Of a stretch of 64,000 bases of DNA, positions 25,101 to 36,089 are shown in pieces; the first letter of the stretch is position 1; every line of letters begins with the position of its first letter. The notes below the pieces were generated by a model. That model had not been told where the DNA came from. It did not search any database and saw nothing but the letters and a program-made list of their open reading frames with translations. The translations under genes were made by a program, and so were the position numbers. This DNA comes from Hydrangea macrophylla. Taxonomy: Eukaryota > Streptophyta > Magnoliopsida > Cornales > Hydrangeaceae. The stretch lies in contig CM066991.1 in NCBI GenBank assembly GCA_033977485.1, positions 134,805,642-134,869,641 of the forward strand, written 5' to 3'.

Positions 25101-25999
25101 CAGATAGTAATAATGTGAACGGTCGGCTTAATTCAAGAACTAGGTCAAATGACATAATCTCGTTACCAGCACTGTGCTTTCTGCCTTTGTTCCATGGAGT
25201 GTTCCCTTTATTTGCTTGGGAAATCCTCATTCGCCTCAACTTCTCTCTCTCATCCAATTCTTCTGAATCCGAATCTTTACTTGAAGATTGAGACAAAATG
25301 ACAGAAGAACTTCCCGGATCATTAAATGGCTGTGAATTACCATTACTCTTGCGTCGACCATCACTCTGAAGCAAACACTTGAGTTCAAGAGTCGCAACAG
25401 CCCTAATCATGAATTGACCTCCCCGAGCCTCAATGCGCCCCGAATACAATCTTTTCCTTTTATTTGGTATTTGGAAGGAAATCCATGTAGAGGTCAACCT
25501 CTTATCATTGTTGAATATAAATTTACCAGGAATAAAAGTTTGAGCCCTAATTGTGTACCCATGATTGTGGAAACAAGGCTGTTGTGCAGTAGCAATATCT
25601 GCACCACAGATTATAAGAAATGGACAACATTTTCAATAACTATGAAAAGTATAAAATCTAACAATGAAAATACAACCACAGAACCACTATAGTGATTTTA
25701 ACCAAAAAAATAAAAAATAAAAAACTTCATCTACATAAGATTGGACATGATGGATAAATCATAACCCAACAGCAAAATGAAGCTAAAACTAATTTGCATG
25801 TATCTAATACAATAACACAGTTTTACTGCCAATTAAGATGCAATTTCTACACAAAACAGATAATGAAGAAGCAATTAAGATTCAAACAAATCAAAGTACT
25901 AAATGTGAGAATTAGGGCAAACAATTAGAGAATGAAAAACCCACAAAAAATTGGATGAAAACGGAAAAGGGGAAAGCCTAGTTTACCTAATAAAGGCAT
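19159..25999 (-). CDS. NUMOD3-motif (nuclease-associated modular domain 3) protein, 7 exons
   Basis: NUMOD3 is a short DNA-contacting module known from homing endonucleases; the role of plant proteins carrying it is not established. Exons are 25999-25987, 25598-25167, 25022-24970, 24279-24242, 21680-21362, 20874-20504 and 19822-19159, all GT-AG with agreeing phases: 1890 nt, 629 residues. The start MPLLDIATAQQPCF spans exons 1-2. Three NUMOD3-like units are visible: RMRISQANKG..PWNKGRKHS with ETRQRIRERTKIAM (about 126-162), LGHAQSEETRIKIGVGVRIGW (about 174-194) and KSPEQRRKISEAISAKW (about 265-281). Basic Arg/Lys segments follow in exon 6, then KNEAIERAKLLIAEAEKAAK, probably a helix, and a C-terminus ending KKWVCGRLVELPDGDYN. 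Exon 6 has an exact in-frame 18-residue tandem duplication. Intron 4 contains a 2.1-kb solo-LTR-like element. The N-terminus could be a plastid or mitochondrial transit peptide; this is uncertain. Confidence 0.85.
20668..20775 (-). repeat. exact 54-bp tandem duplication inside exon 6 of the NUMOD3 gene
   Basis: The two 54-bp units (20668-20721 and 20722-20775) are identical base for base and encode PRIRTPAKKKVNDLDNSS twice, at residues about 319-354. The reading frame is kept. Complete identity implies a recent event or an assembly duplication. Confidence 0.95.
21719..23836 (+). mobile_element. solo-LTR-like element 2 (TSD gttgc) in intron 4 of the NUMOD3 gene
   Basis: The 2118-bp unit starts TGTCACACCCG and ends GGGTCGTGACA, with a perfect 5-bp duplication gttgc at 21714-21718 and 23837-23841. 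Landmarks in order are a TATA box (22227-22241), a GTGGAGGTAAG donor-like site near 22388, a region with CACGGTGACATG, TTGCAG|GTGAAAAGAAAAAGG followed by a short Lys-rich frame, a decamer array, and the closing words GGTGGCGTGCCACG. The same landmarks occur in element 1. It is opposite in orientation to the host gene, and its left edge is 38 bp from exon 5. Confidence 0.92.
23330..23605. repeat. array of ten CAGTCGACTG palindromic decamers
   Basis: Ten copies of the self-complementary decamer CAGTCGACTG occur in about 275 bp, usually followed by GACC, GAAC or GGC, with two close doublets (CAGTCGACTGGGCAGTCGAC). Spacing varies from 14 to about 60 bp, so this is not a simple tandem satellite. 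The array occupies the same place as in element 1. Confidence 0.93.
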
Positions 26000-26130
26000 G
26001 AGGAGTTCATTCAGTGAAGTCCGAAAAACATAGCTCAGATGGAGAGGCAAAGTGGATGATGTTGAAGCTCCATAATTGTTGTTCTTGTACCTATTCCAGT
26101 TGAGTGGTAGAGAGTGTTTGAGTTTGAGAC

Positions 26131-26138
26131 TATATATA
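26131..26138 (-). promoter_or_regulatory. candidate TATA box of the NUMOD3 gene
   Basis: On the minus strand the sequence CTTATATATAGTC lies about 130 bp upstream of the proposed ATG at 25999, leaving room for a 5' UTR of about 100 bp. A (GA)n tract (about 26202-26233) lies just upstream of it. Confidence 0.5.
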
Positions 26139-26197
26139 AGTGTGATTGCGTCTCTCTCAATCTCATTCAGTATCACACATTCAGTGTTCGATGAGAA

Positions 26198-26237
<40 letters not shown>

Positions 26238-26321
26238 GAGAGGTTGGGGGAAGAAGTGAGAGCCTGAGCCACACACACTCACGCCTCTGTTTGTTCCATA
26301 CTCAGATAACGTTATTATTAT

Positions 26322-26495
26322 GAGTAATATTTGGGACACAACCTTCATACAACTTTCATACAACCTTCCCAAAAGATGTGTCTATCTCTCTCCTGTGATG
26401 TCACTGGATCCCACAGTGACACAGGAAAGAGATAGACACATCTTTTGAGGAGGTTGTATGAAAGTTGTATGAAGGTTGTGCCCGAAGTATTACCC
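26322..26495. mobile_element. fold-back MULE MITE with 9-bp TSD
   Basis: The 174-bp element is a near-perfect hairpin. The left arm GAGTAATATTTGGGACACAA pairs with the right arm, whose reverse complement starts GGGTAATACTTCGGGCACAA, and pairing continues through CTTCATACAACTTTCATACA for about 70 bp. A perfect 9-bp duplication tattattat flanks it (26313-26321, 26496-26504), which indicates the Mutator superfamily. Confidence 0.88.
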
Positions 26496-27774
26496 TATTA
26501 TTATACATGTAACCAGAAGAATGACTAATAATGTATTATGTGTTAAAGACTCTGTTTGGGAATGTCTAAAACTGATTCAGGTTTAACTCAGGGATCAATT
26601 TTTTTTTTTTTAAATAATTTGTATGAAAACTAAGGGTCTATTGAGGAAAGTCTAAAACTGGATCAGGTTCAATCCAAGTATTACTTTTTATTTAGTTCTT
26701 GTAAGAATTAAGATAATATTGGTTTGACAAAGAACCAATTTGAAGAGAGCTATTAAATTGAGCATACACTCCTATGCAAGAAATTTGCAATCACCACCAA
26801 TTATGAACAGAATCGGTTCTTTATTTTTTTTTGGTAAACTGCCTCAAAGGTAATATTGATTTGATAAGTAATCAGTTTTGATATGATTATTAGATTGGAC
26901 ACGGATCTCATATGCATGAAATTAGCACTCACTGAATATTCGTTAGAATCAGTTCTTTGTTTTCTCAAACAACATTTATCCGGTCAAAACCAAAAGAGTA
27001 AAAAAGAAATTCTCAAATTGTGTGAATTTCAAAATTAAGTGGGGTGAATTGGTAGTAGAAGTGAAAGAAAAATATAATAACCATAATTACAACAACGTTA
27101 TTTTGAATTAGATATGCGTTTTTGGTATTTTACAGTAAAAGGGGTACTTTCTAGCCAAAAAAAATAATAATACTACAGTAAAAAGGGTACAATAGTCATG
27201 AGATCGGTTATTAAATGTATGTATAAGCGAAAAACCAACTGAACCCTTTAAAAACAAACTGATCGACCGATTTACACATTTATTGGTCAATTTAAAAAAT
27301 AAAAATAAAAATAAAAATAAAAATAAAAAATAAGAAGACCGACCGACCGACCGATTACACCCCTACTCCCTTTCATGACATGGATAATCATGAAATTTTC
27401 TCCAGAAAAGACATTTAGATTAATCAATTAATTATAAATTAATTATTTGTTTTGTGGCTATGACTACAAAATATATAACTATAGTCCCATTTATACTTCA
27501 CCAAAGTAGAAGTAGAACTACATGAATATTCAATCAAAGGCCCATCCAAGAAAGGAGAAAAAAGAAGTCAAAAGCATCAAAAAATGGTTAATGGATGGTT
27601 CGTTGGGCGGCTTGGGCCGACAAATCTACAAGCTAGAGTTTCGTACTATTTTAAATTAGTTTCAAGCCGTACAAACAAATGAGCTTTGTGTCCACGTACC
27701 ATATAGTAACTATTAACATAAATGGAATAATAATGTCATTTTATTATTCCAGTTTTTGTTTTCTCACTATTAGT
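26496..27774. other. intergenic, AT-rich
   Basis: Apart from the hAT remnant at about 27240-27360 I see two related phrases (gtctaaaactg.tcaggtt near 26565 and 26650), possibly an old direct duplication, and no exon. Confidence 0.45.
27240..27360. mobile_element. remnant of a CGGTCGG-type hAT MITE
   Basis: The segment holds ACTGATCGACCGATTTACAC, an (AATAAA)n tract and CCGACCGACCGATTACACCC. The right edge matches the terminus of the intact hAT MITE at 46045-46257. The left end is eroded and no target duplication is visible. Confidence 0.45.
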
Positions 27775-28321
27775 TGTTATTAAAAATATATTAGGATGTA
27801 TATATGTGTATAAATCTGAAATTTAAAACTGACAATATTGTAATAAGTAAATACTGTAAATAAAACAGAACCTGATGTAGATGAAAAACGAATAATAGAT
27901 CGAGTCTAGTATTTGATACTATGTCCTTAAGACAATTTATGCTTCGCATTGGTGCTAATGGATTTATATATGACATTTGTCTCCTAGGATACAATGATCT
28001 CCCCCTTACGATAGAAGCACTTCAAATAATAAGGTTCCAGCGAACCATACTTGTGTTTACTCTCTCAGACACTTGATACACTAACAATGTATATATGAAC
28101 TAATATAAAAATCTTACTATTAATTTCTTACTCTAAATGAATGAATAAGACCTATATATATATATATATATATATTGTAGGAGACTGTTCGTTAACAGTC
28201 ACAACCTTTTCGAAAGGAGACTGTTTGTCAACAGTCACATCCATTCGACAAAGGGTCTGTTTGGCATGTCCAAATAATCTATTCAATTAAAAACTAATTT
28301 ATCATTCAAAATTTTTCAACA
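27775..28321 (-). repeat. Copia LTR (3' LTR in element orientation)
   Basis: Direct repeat partner of 35347-35875, with start TGTTATTAAAAATATATTAG and end TTTTTCAACA. It contains a (TA)n tract near 28152-28174. Confidence 0.85.
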
Positions 28322-28886
28322 ATCCTCTACACGAATGACAAATTGACTATACAATATGCAAATACAAATACAGACACACTAGAGAGAGTACAATGGGAAG
28401 ACACTGTAGCTTTTGGTCTTGAACCTTCCGTAGTGAAGAACTATCGGATTTAGTCTGCTAAACAGTGAACGCGATGTCTTGAACTGTTCAGGCTTTGGTG
28501 TAAACCTAGACAATAAAACTTACACAGTATCTCTCTGAACACTTTCGGCTCTCACGATTGTGTTCTTTTGGCCCTGAACGACTCCTGGTATTCATGAGTG
28601 CTATAGAGAATCTAAGCATTTATAATTCTCATAAAAGCGGCCACATTTCACACTCATATAGGTGATTTCCTATTAAGAGCATCATGCTATACTCCACTTG
28701 GATGTTCAAGATATAGGAATGATTAAAAGCAAAGCTTATCCTGAGACTTGCTACAGGCATCACTTTCTATTTATCATAGGAATGAGTAGAGAAATATATT
28801 TTCAGTGATACAGTTTGAGTCATGCACAATTCAGATGTCCCGTTAAACTTAGATCTTGAGATCTCTAGTCAGCTAGGTTGGGTTGC

Positions 28887-31259
28887 TGCCACACCCCAAC
28901 CCACCCCTGGTGGATTAGGACACATGTAACAAGAGTTTCCGCACCCAAAACACACACTAATTAGAAAGAAAATGTGAATAAACCACTTTAAAGAACTCCA
29001 TTGTGACAAAACAGCCCCCAAGGGCAAAATGGCCATTAAAAAGTATGTAAAAATTTTATACCAAAAGTTAGATTTTTGTGTCCCGGTTCCAACGCAACGA
29101 ACGGCGCGCAAATCCGAATTTTCTAGAAAGAGTTATGCACGTTTCCGTAAAAGCGGACGTGCTGTGAAAAATACAAGTAAATCGATCCCTTCATAAAACC
29201 CGGATCGATCCATTTCTTGTGTTTACTAGTAGAATGTCCCTCGGAAAAGCCGGATCGATCCCTTCACAAACCCGGATCGATTCGCAACCTGCAGAACATG
29301 TTCTGCTGCTAAATTTTGCTGTCAAACAAGTTTCAAACTTACCAAAACACAACCAAATCACATGGAAACATTATAAAACTTTGGGAAAACATTTTCAACA
29401 CACTCCCAAACATTTTTAATCTCAAGTTAAGCATGAACCATACAATTACATTCATCATTTGATCAAATCCACCATGAACTCATTCCATTTAAACCAAAAT
29501 AAACTTTAAACCCTTGAAACTCAATTCTCATCCAAAGTTCATAAAACTTGTTGGGAATTAACTCAAGGTTATAACTAGCATTGTGAACACTAAGGAAACA
29601 TGTTTAAGATACTAGCGACACATCCGAACTTGGCGGGATGGTCTCAACTACTAACTCGTACCATTCTTGAACAAAACAGGAGAATTTACACATTAGCTCC
29701 CAAATTCGCTTCTAACTATCACAATACAAGTTTAGGATTCAAGCTCTTTTTCTACAACCCAAATTTGAACATTAACATAAAAGAAACCATAATTTACATC
29801 ATTTTACAAGTTCAAAAGAAGTTCACAAGCATGAGGCACAAATCTCCCCCATCTCTCCCATCTCTCTCGCAACACACGTCATTTCATCTCCGAATACGGC
29901 TCCAAACCTGTGGTGGTTGTTATGTACCACAACAGAAATAGGAAAATGGTTTTCTTAAACATTACACTTAATGAGTAATCTAAACATGATTATATGTTTA
30001 ACACGTGCAATGCTATAATTAACACACAAAACACAACCGTAATCGCCGAGTCACCGGTTATATGGTTCATTCAAATCAGAAGACCTCCTTTGGTCCCGTG
30101 GTCACTTCTATTCCTTGGACTTCCGTCTTTATCGGATTCTTCCTCTACACCACCCTTATTACTCCCAACAATGAACCATTTCCCCAGTGCTCATTGACTA
30201 CCACATAGACATATAAACACATATACTTGTATCAACATATCATCTTCATGAAATTTACATAAAATTCACAAATTAACAATAAAATAGCTTCTAGCATGAG
30301 TAGTTATTCCTAACATCATCAAAGCCTTGAACCCATTAAACACAATCATTTGGTTTGTATAGAAAACTCACCTTATTCACAGATTTTACCCAAATTCAAG
30401 CTAGAGATGTGCTGAATTTCACCATTTAAAGCTCAATTTCTACTCCAAAATGAATCCTATAAGAATTCGGTGGACGACGTCTCACCGTTAAGTATGAACT
30501 ACCAAAATCTGACAATTAAAACGTAAATTAAAGGTATAGAAACGTTCGTCTCACCTCCACGAGTCCGAAAACGACGTCGGTTCGCGAATCCGACGAACGG
30601 CGACGACGGAACAGTGAGATTTCGACGTCGGGGTCTCGAGCTCGTCTTTCTCTCCCGGGCTCTCTTTTATCTTGTTTAATTTTCTGTAGAAATGAGAGAT
30701 TAACTCTCTTATGACACATACACACACATGCAAAAGTGTGTTGGCAATATTTTGCCCTTTTCCCATTTACACCCCCAGAATTTCTTAAGTTTTTATTATG
30801 AAATCCCCCACACATTCCATTAACTACCCAATTATCTAATAAGTGTTTGTTTAAGTTCCGTATGGGTCCCAACGTGGGTCCCACATATTTTGTAAAATTG
30901 CTAATGCACTTACTAATTTTGAACCTTTTTCAGTTCTACCCTTATTTGGGTATCCAAACTAATACTCATTGCTAGTACATGTATTATCATATAATATGAA
31001 AGCATTTAAACAAATATTCATATAATCACGTAAAAATGCATTTAATCATTTAAAATGAAAATTACCAATTTACCCTTAGCTGGGTTCCATTTCAATACTT
31101 GTCCCACCTCACTGGGGACTTTTCCAACTAGTGTCCCTCTCTGAACACTTTTTACATGGGTGAGTCCAAACCTTCCCTTAATCCATTTTATACACTAATT
31201 AGATTAATTAATGCATATAAAAATAATAATTTACCCGTTCTCCAGGTACGGGTGTTACA
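28887..31259 (-). mobile_element. solo-LTR-like element 3 (TSD gttgc), reversed, nested in the Copia element
   Basis: Read on the minus strand, the 2373-bp unit starts TGTAACACCCGTACC and ends GGGGTGTGGCA. A perfect 5-bp duplication gttgc flanks it (28882-28886, 31260-31264). On the minus strand it holds a GACTCGTGGAGGTGAGACG donor-like site near 30560 that matches the GTGGAGGTAAGAC of element 2, and CGCCGTTCGTCGG near 30590 that matches its ACGGCGACCGTTCGTC. The decamer array uses GGATCGATCC in place of CAGTCGACTG. Confidence 0.88.
29179..29286. repeat. array of GGATCGATCC palindromic decamers
   Basis: Four copies (two perfect, two with one end altered) occur in about 105 bp, preceded by CCCGG or AGCCGG. 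On the minus strand the array follows CTGCAGGTTGCGA, in the same relative place as the CAGTCGACTG arrays after GCTGCCAGGG in elements 1 and 2. Confidence 0.88.
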
Positions 31260-31276
31260 GTTGCCATTATGATGAC

Positions 31277-31893
31277 TGATATGTTAAGAAATATTCTGCG
31301 ATTCATCAACCGCCACGTGTTCAGCCAATAGCCTGGGAAGATCGGATTTGCGGCGTGGAGCCCACGCTCCCGAGGTATCCTGTTATTGCCGACCGGGATA
31401 CCCGGGCGGTCGTGGTGAGGTCCCGAAAGATGCGGCGTCAGTTATGTTTCAATACTGTTTCCTTATACAGCCGTGCCTCTATCAAGAGGAATCAATGGTT
31501 TCCTAAACCACTTAGGAAACTTTCCAAACATTGTACACATCCATTGCAATTAGATTACGCTTCCTAATCTGATGAACTTACCATGTAAAGGTGGACTCTT
31601 GCACCTATAAAAGAGCCCACCTGCCCTCTCAAAGGGGATCCGAATATCAACTCTCCGAGCATATAAGCACACCTCAGAGAGCTCACCACCATATATGCAT
31701 ACACCCGGCCGGTATTACTGGTAGTGTCGCCCACCATTGTTGGCTCACCAGGCCTGCCGGTGATCTGCTAGTGAGACGCGCACAGACGCACCCGTGGACG
31801 TAGGTCACCTCGTTAACGGGACCGAACCACACACAAATCTTTTGTGACTTTATTTTCTGTCTGAATTACTCTTACCAATTTTCGGCATCATCA
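31277..31893. mobile_element. 617-bp solo LTR (TSD atgac) nested in the Copia element
   Basis: The unit starts TGATATGTTAAG and ends GGCATCATCA, with a perfect 5-bp duplication atgac (31272-31276, 31894-31898). TATAAAAG at 31606-31613 is a likely promoter TATA box. No internal region remains. It is unrelated in sequence to the 2-kb family and sits 17 bp from element 3. Confidence 0.85.
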
Positions 31894-31898
31894 ATGAC

Positions 31899-32370
31899 TT
31901 TTAAGATATAGGCTTTAGTCTCCTCGATAAGCAGTTTATTTGATCTCTCATTAAACATTTTAGTTAGTGGATCCGCTTTATTATCTTTTGACTTTATACA
32001 GTCTATGGAGATAATTCCATTCGTGATCAACTGCTTTACGGAATTGTGTTTTTGACGAATGTGTCGAGACTTATTGCACTACTTTGTGCCTTTCCAATTG
32101 TCCATTGACTACCTCAATGTATACAAATTATAGGCACATGTTTTGTACAACTTGGAATATCCTCTAAGAAATAAAGAAGTCACTCTACTTCCTCACTCTC
32201 TCTTTTGCTTTATTTAAAGCGTTAAATTTATATTACATTAATGATCAAGCAATGCAAGCCTATTTAGAGGATTTCCAAATGACCACTGCACTTCAAATGT
32301 AAAGACCTATCCACTTGTGGATTTTGAGTATTTTGAATCAAATATCCAGTTAACATAAATATAAATATGG
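31899..32370 (-). pseudogene. Copia pol fragment (RNase H end), broken
   Basis: On the minus strand, pieces in shifting frames match the end of Copia RNase H. They include SKSTSG near 32310, a KSRHIRQKHNSVKQL stretch near 32070-32025 followed by NGIISIDCIKSKDNKADPLT, and the final segment near 31900. Stops and frameshifts separate the pieces, so no product is expected. Solo LTR 31277-31893 and element 3 interrupt the last codons. Confidence 0.75.
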
Positions 32371-32406
32371 GCATCCATTGTAGTGCAATCCATAGTTCAG
32401 AATGTG

Positions 32407-32780
32407 CAGGGCCGGCCCATGAGCCAAGCGGCTGCTTGGGGCCTAAAAAAATAAGGGTTTGTTTGGCTTTGGGAAAAAGGCATTGTTTGGCTTTGGAATA
32501 AGGCCTTGTTTGGCCCAAATACCTGCATTATATCAAAATAGGGCCTAAAAAATAGGGCCTTATATATAAATGTATTATAGATAAAAATAGGACCAAGAAG
32601 GGCCTTAAAGTTTTTTTTATAGGCCTTGTTTGACAAAAAAACATGTATTATATATATAATTAGGACATTATAAATACATGTATTATATATAAAAATAGGA
32701 CCAAAAAAGGGCCTAAAAAATTTTCTTCTTACGTTCGCTTAGGGCCTCATGTGAATTTCATAATCTCAGGGCTGGCCCTG
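32407..32780. mobile_element. hAT MITE with CAGGGCCGGCCC ends
   Basis: The left end CAGGGCCGGCCCATGAG matches the reverse complement of the right end (CAGGGCCAGCCCTGAG). The flanks agaatgtg and agagtgtc agree at 6 of 8 bases. The interior repeats ATAGGGCCTTA/GGGCCTAAAAAA words and TATATATAA. Confidence 0.75.
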
Positions 32781-33391
32781 AGAGTGTCTCAAATATCCGA
32801 GAATCCTAACTATCACCTTCCAGTATTTTGTAGAAGAACTAGTGACTAGCATTTTCATGCTTTTGACATACATAATTGTCACATTAATTAATTTTAAACC
32901 GATTTGGCATCACAACATTATCTAATTTTTATGTCATTACTTTGATGCTTTGCTTTATACCATAAATTGATTTATCAAGCCCACACCATTGCTCTCTTGT
33001 TCTGGAACTATAAACTCATATCATTATTCCACATGGCATTCTTGGCAATTCATACACTCATAAATGCTTTTTATGTTTCCTCATCTTAAAGCCAATAGCT
33101 TTAAATTACAATATGAATCAAATAGTCAACCTGACTAATATTCAATCATCTTGAGTTAACTCCAAGATTATCCCATATAATTATAAGAGCAAACCGAATT
33201 TCACAAATTAACGAACTGTATTAAAAAATTTCATACTTGCAAAAAAATAATAATAATTACGAAGAATAAATAACTATTCATATATTATTCAACATGAATC
33301 TACCCCACATTTACAAGTATCATGATCACACTTTAATGCTAGTATTTTTATCACTACTCCCAAATTTGTAAAATTCTCAAGAACATACAAA

Positions 33392-33922
33392 CAGTGGCGG
33401 AGGCAATGTAGGACCAGGGGGGGCCCAGGCCCCCCCTGAGATTTTGAAAATTAAAATTTTAGCTTAAATTTTTTTAGTATTTTACATTTAGGCCCCCCTC
33501 AACTATGTTTAGGCCCCCCCTCAAATTATGTTTAGGCCTCCCTCAACTTATGTTTAGGCCCTCAAAGGGGTCCAAGGTCCAATTTAGTGCTATCAACTAC
33601 ATATATATTGATATACTGGTATATATAACTCAAAAAGAAATGCGCCTAAAATTTTAAAAATTACACTTTTAGTGTGATAATTTTGTGCATTTTAGAAATA
33701 GACCCCCTTAAAATTTTGAAAGACACTATATAATATTTACGTGTCACCGAATAGACTTATATTATAAGCATATCCCCAAAACATCACAATTATAGACAAG
33801 TAGACCCTAAAAAAATTGTCAATTATGTATGAATAGACCCTAAAAAAAATTTCGGGGGCGCTGCCCCCGAACCCCCGTATAGCCTAGGCCCCCTCTGACC
33901 AAAATTCCTGGCTCCGCCTCTG
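33392..33922. mobile_element. hAT element with CAGTGGCGGAG ends, 8-bp TSD
   Basis: The left end CAGTGGCGGAGGCA pairs with the right end, whose reverse complement is CAGAGGCGGAGCCAGGAAT. A perfect 8-bp duplication catacaaa flanks it (33384-33391, 33923-33930). Subterminal runs GGGGGGCCCAGGCCCCCC and GGGGGCGCTGCCCCC are themselves inverted. There is no transposase. Confidence 0.88.
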
Positions 33923-35346
33923 CATACAAACGTCTTAAACATATTATTTGCCCCCCATATTTGTAAGTATCAGTGTTCACATGCACGTTAATATGAGCAT
34001 TTTAACATTTTTAACATTACCCCCACATTTGCAAATTAGTTTGTTTATACGAGCATTTTATCACTGCCCCCACGTTTGTTAAAGTTTCCAAGATTGAGTG
34101 ATTTTGCTCAATCACATACCAATTCTCATATCCATGAGCCTAGATAATATTGCAATGAAGAAAAATCGTACTATTTAACCATGTCCCAAAATCAATTGCA
34201 ACCCAAAATTTAATGAACTGATACATACACTAAACATAATGAATCAACATTTGTATAAATCTCCGAACTATAAAAAAATGAAAATTGGTTTTCGATTTTG
34301 AATCAAATCTGAATTGCTATTATGCAAACTGCTATTGGCTCTGTTCATTTGAACAAGCGGATTCACAATCAACCTATACATATGCATCATATTATTTCAT
34401 ATATATGTATACATGCACGTAATCAAAAGTCCAATTAGTGCACCTTTACAAACACCCCTAAATGATGCAAATAACATATTTAGATAGACACATATACAAC
34501 AAGGCATAATATAGATGGAGCAATATTCCTTAAAAGCACAGTATGTATAACATGTAAATGAACATGAAATTTACATAAGTAACATTTTTGCATTTACCAT
34601 TATAAACATGTATGGCCTATAATCCTTTGCTTTACAAGAATGTGACTAGAAACATATTCTTTTTAACAGAAAAATCTGATGATAACGTTCAAAAATTTTC
34701 CAATGTTTTTCACAAGGTTTCTAAACGTTGCATCGTTCCAAAGTTATTAACCAAAAGTCATTGTTTGAGAGAACCGGTTTCAAAAGTGCACTGATCTATA
34801 AGTCATTTTGATAAAAACAAAAAATTTGAACTGATTCCTAATTATGATCAATCAGGTTCAAGTTCCAATCTATAAAGTACAAATACAGTAACGACATATA
34901 TAGTACAATAATTGAAGGGAAAAGCAGTTGTTTGTCGAAGTTCACAAGAATCGTACCTTTTCATAAATATATACACTAATTGTTGACTGTTAATTAATAC
35001 ATTAAAGATAGAAACAGTACACTGTTTTGAGAATCAAACTACATCTAATACGTATATATCAAATACTCCGTATAAATTATCAGAATCTATTTGTGTATTT
35101 GATGACAAACCAGTTCATTAAAGCACTCAATTTGCAACCCAGACTGTCTTGCGAAGTACAACATCAATTCGGAAAAGATAAATCCGACCAGAAGCAAAAC
35201 ATAGATTACTAACGCAATCCAGTATTTTCGAACAGTAAATTCAAAGCAGAGCAAAGAAGAGAGTATTTTCTAGAATACAGAATATTGCAGAAAGTCGGTT
35301 TCCAAAGTTATACAAAATGCAAACAATAAATAAATTGTCTTAAGAT

Positions 35347-35875
35347 TGTTGTCAAAAATATATTGGGATCTATATATGTGTATAAATCTGAAATCAAGAA
35401 TTGACAATACTGTAAAAAAAACAGAATCTGGTATAGATGAAAAACGAACAATAGATCGAGTCTAGTATTTGACACTATGTCCTTAAGACAATTTATGCCC
35501 CCGCATTGGTGCTAACGGATTTACGGCATTTGTCTTCCAGGATACAATGATCTCCCCCTTACTATAGAAGCACTTCAAATAATAAGGTTCCAGTGAACCA
35601 TACTTGTGTTTATACTCTCTTAGACACTTGACACACTAACAATGTATATATGAACTAATATAAAAATCTTACTATTTTTTCTTACTCTAAATGAATGAAT
35701 AAGACCTATATAAATATATATATATATATTGTGTAGGAGATTGTTCGTCAACAGTCACAAACTTTCGAAAGGAAACTGTTTGTCAACAGCCACATCCATT
35801 TGACTAAGAGTCTGTTTGGCATGTCCTAATAATCCATTCAATTAAAAACTAATTATCATTCAAAAAATTTCAACA
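35347..35875 (-). repeat. Copia LTR (5' LTR in element orientation)
   Basis: Partner of 27775-28321, with start TGTTGTCAAAAATATATTGG and end AAATTTCAACA. The shared phrases are in the same order. Confidence 0.85.
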
Positions 35876-36089
35876 TTCGTCTCTACTCAAAACCTGATTT
35901 TTTTTAAAAAAATATAATTAATTACAAAGTCTCACTTTTGAAATTAATTAATTAAAGCGCCTTAGATTTTAAATTAAACCAACCGGCTTTAACGTGTTTT
36001 AAACGGATGTTGAAAGCATTTGATTTGAATGACATAAAGTAACAAGAACACAAATTGACTAATACACACATATTTGTGTTACATGCATA

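Larger units (their letters stand above)
27775..35875 (-). mobile_element. decayed Copia LTR retrotransposon with four nested insertions
   Basis: Two direct repeats of 547 bp (27775-28321) and 529 bp (35347-35875) bound the element. Each begins TGTT, ends CAACA and shares phrases such as GATCGAGTCTAGTATTTGA and AATGATCTCCCCCTTAC. Flanks ttagt and ttcgt agree at 4 of 5 bases. A broken Copia RNase H region lies on the minus strand, so the element reads right to left. Most of gag-pol is missing. The body carries solo-LTR-like element 3 (28887-31259), a second solo LTR (31277-31893) and hAT elements at 32407-32780 and 33392-33922. The two LTRs differ by many substitutions and indels, so insertion is old. 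The right LTR ends about 320 bp upstream of the short ATL gene. Confidence 0.82.
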
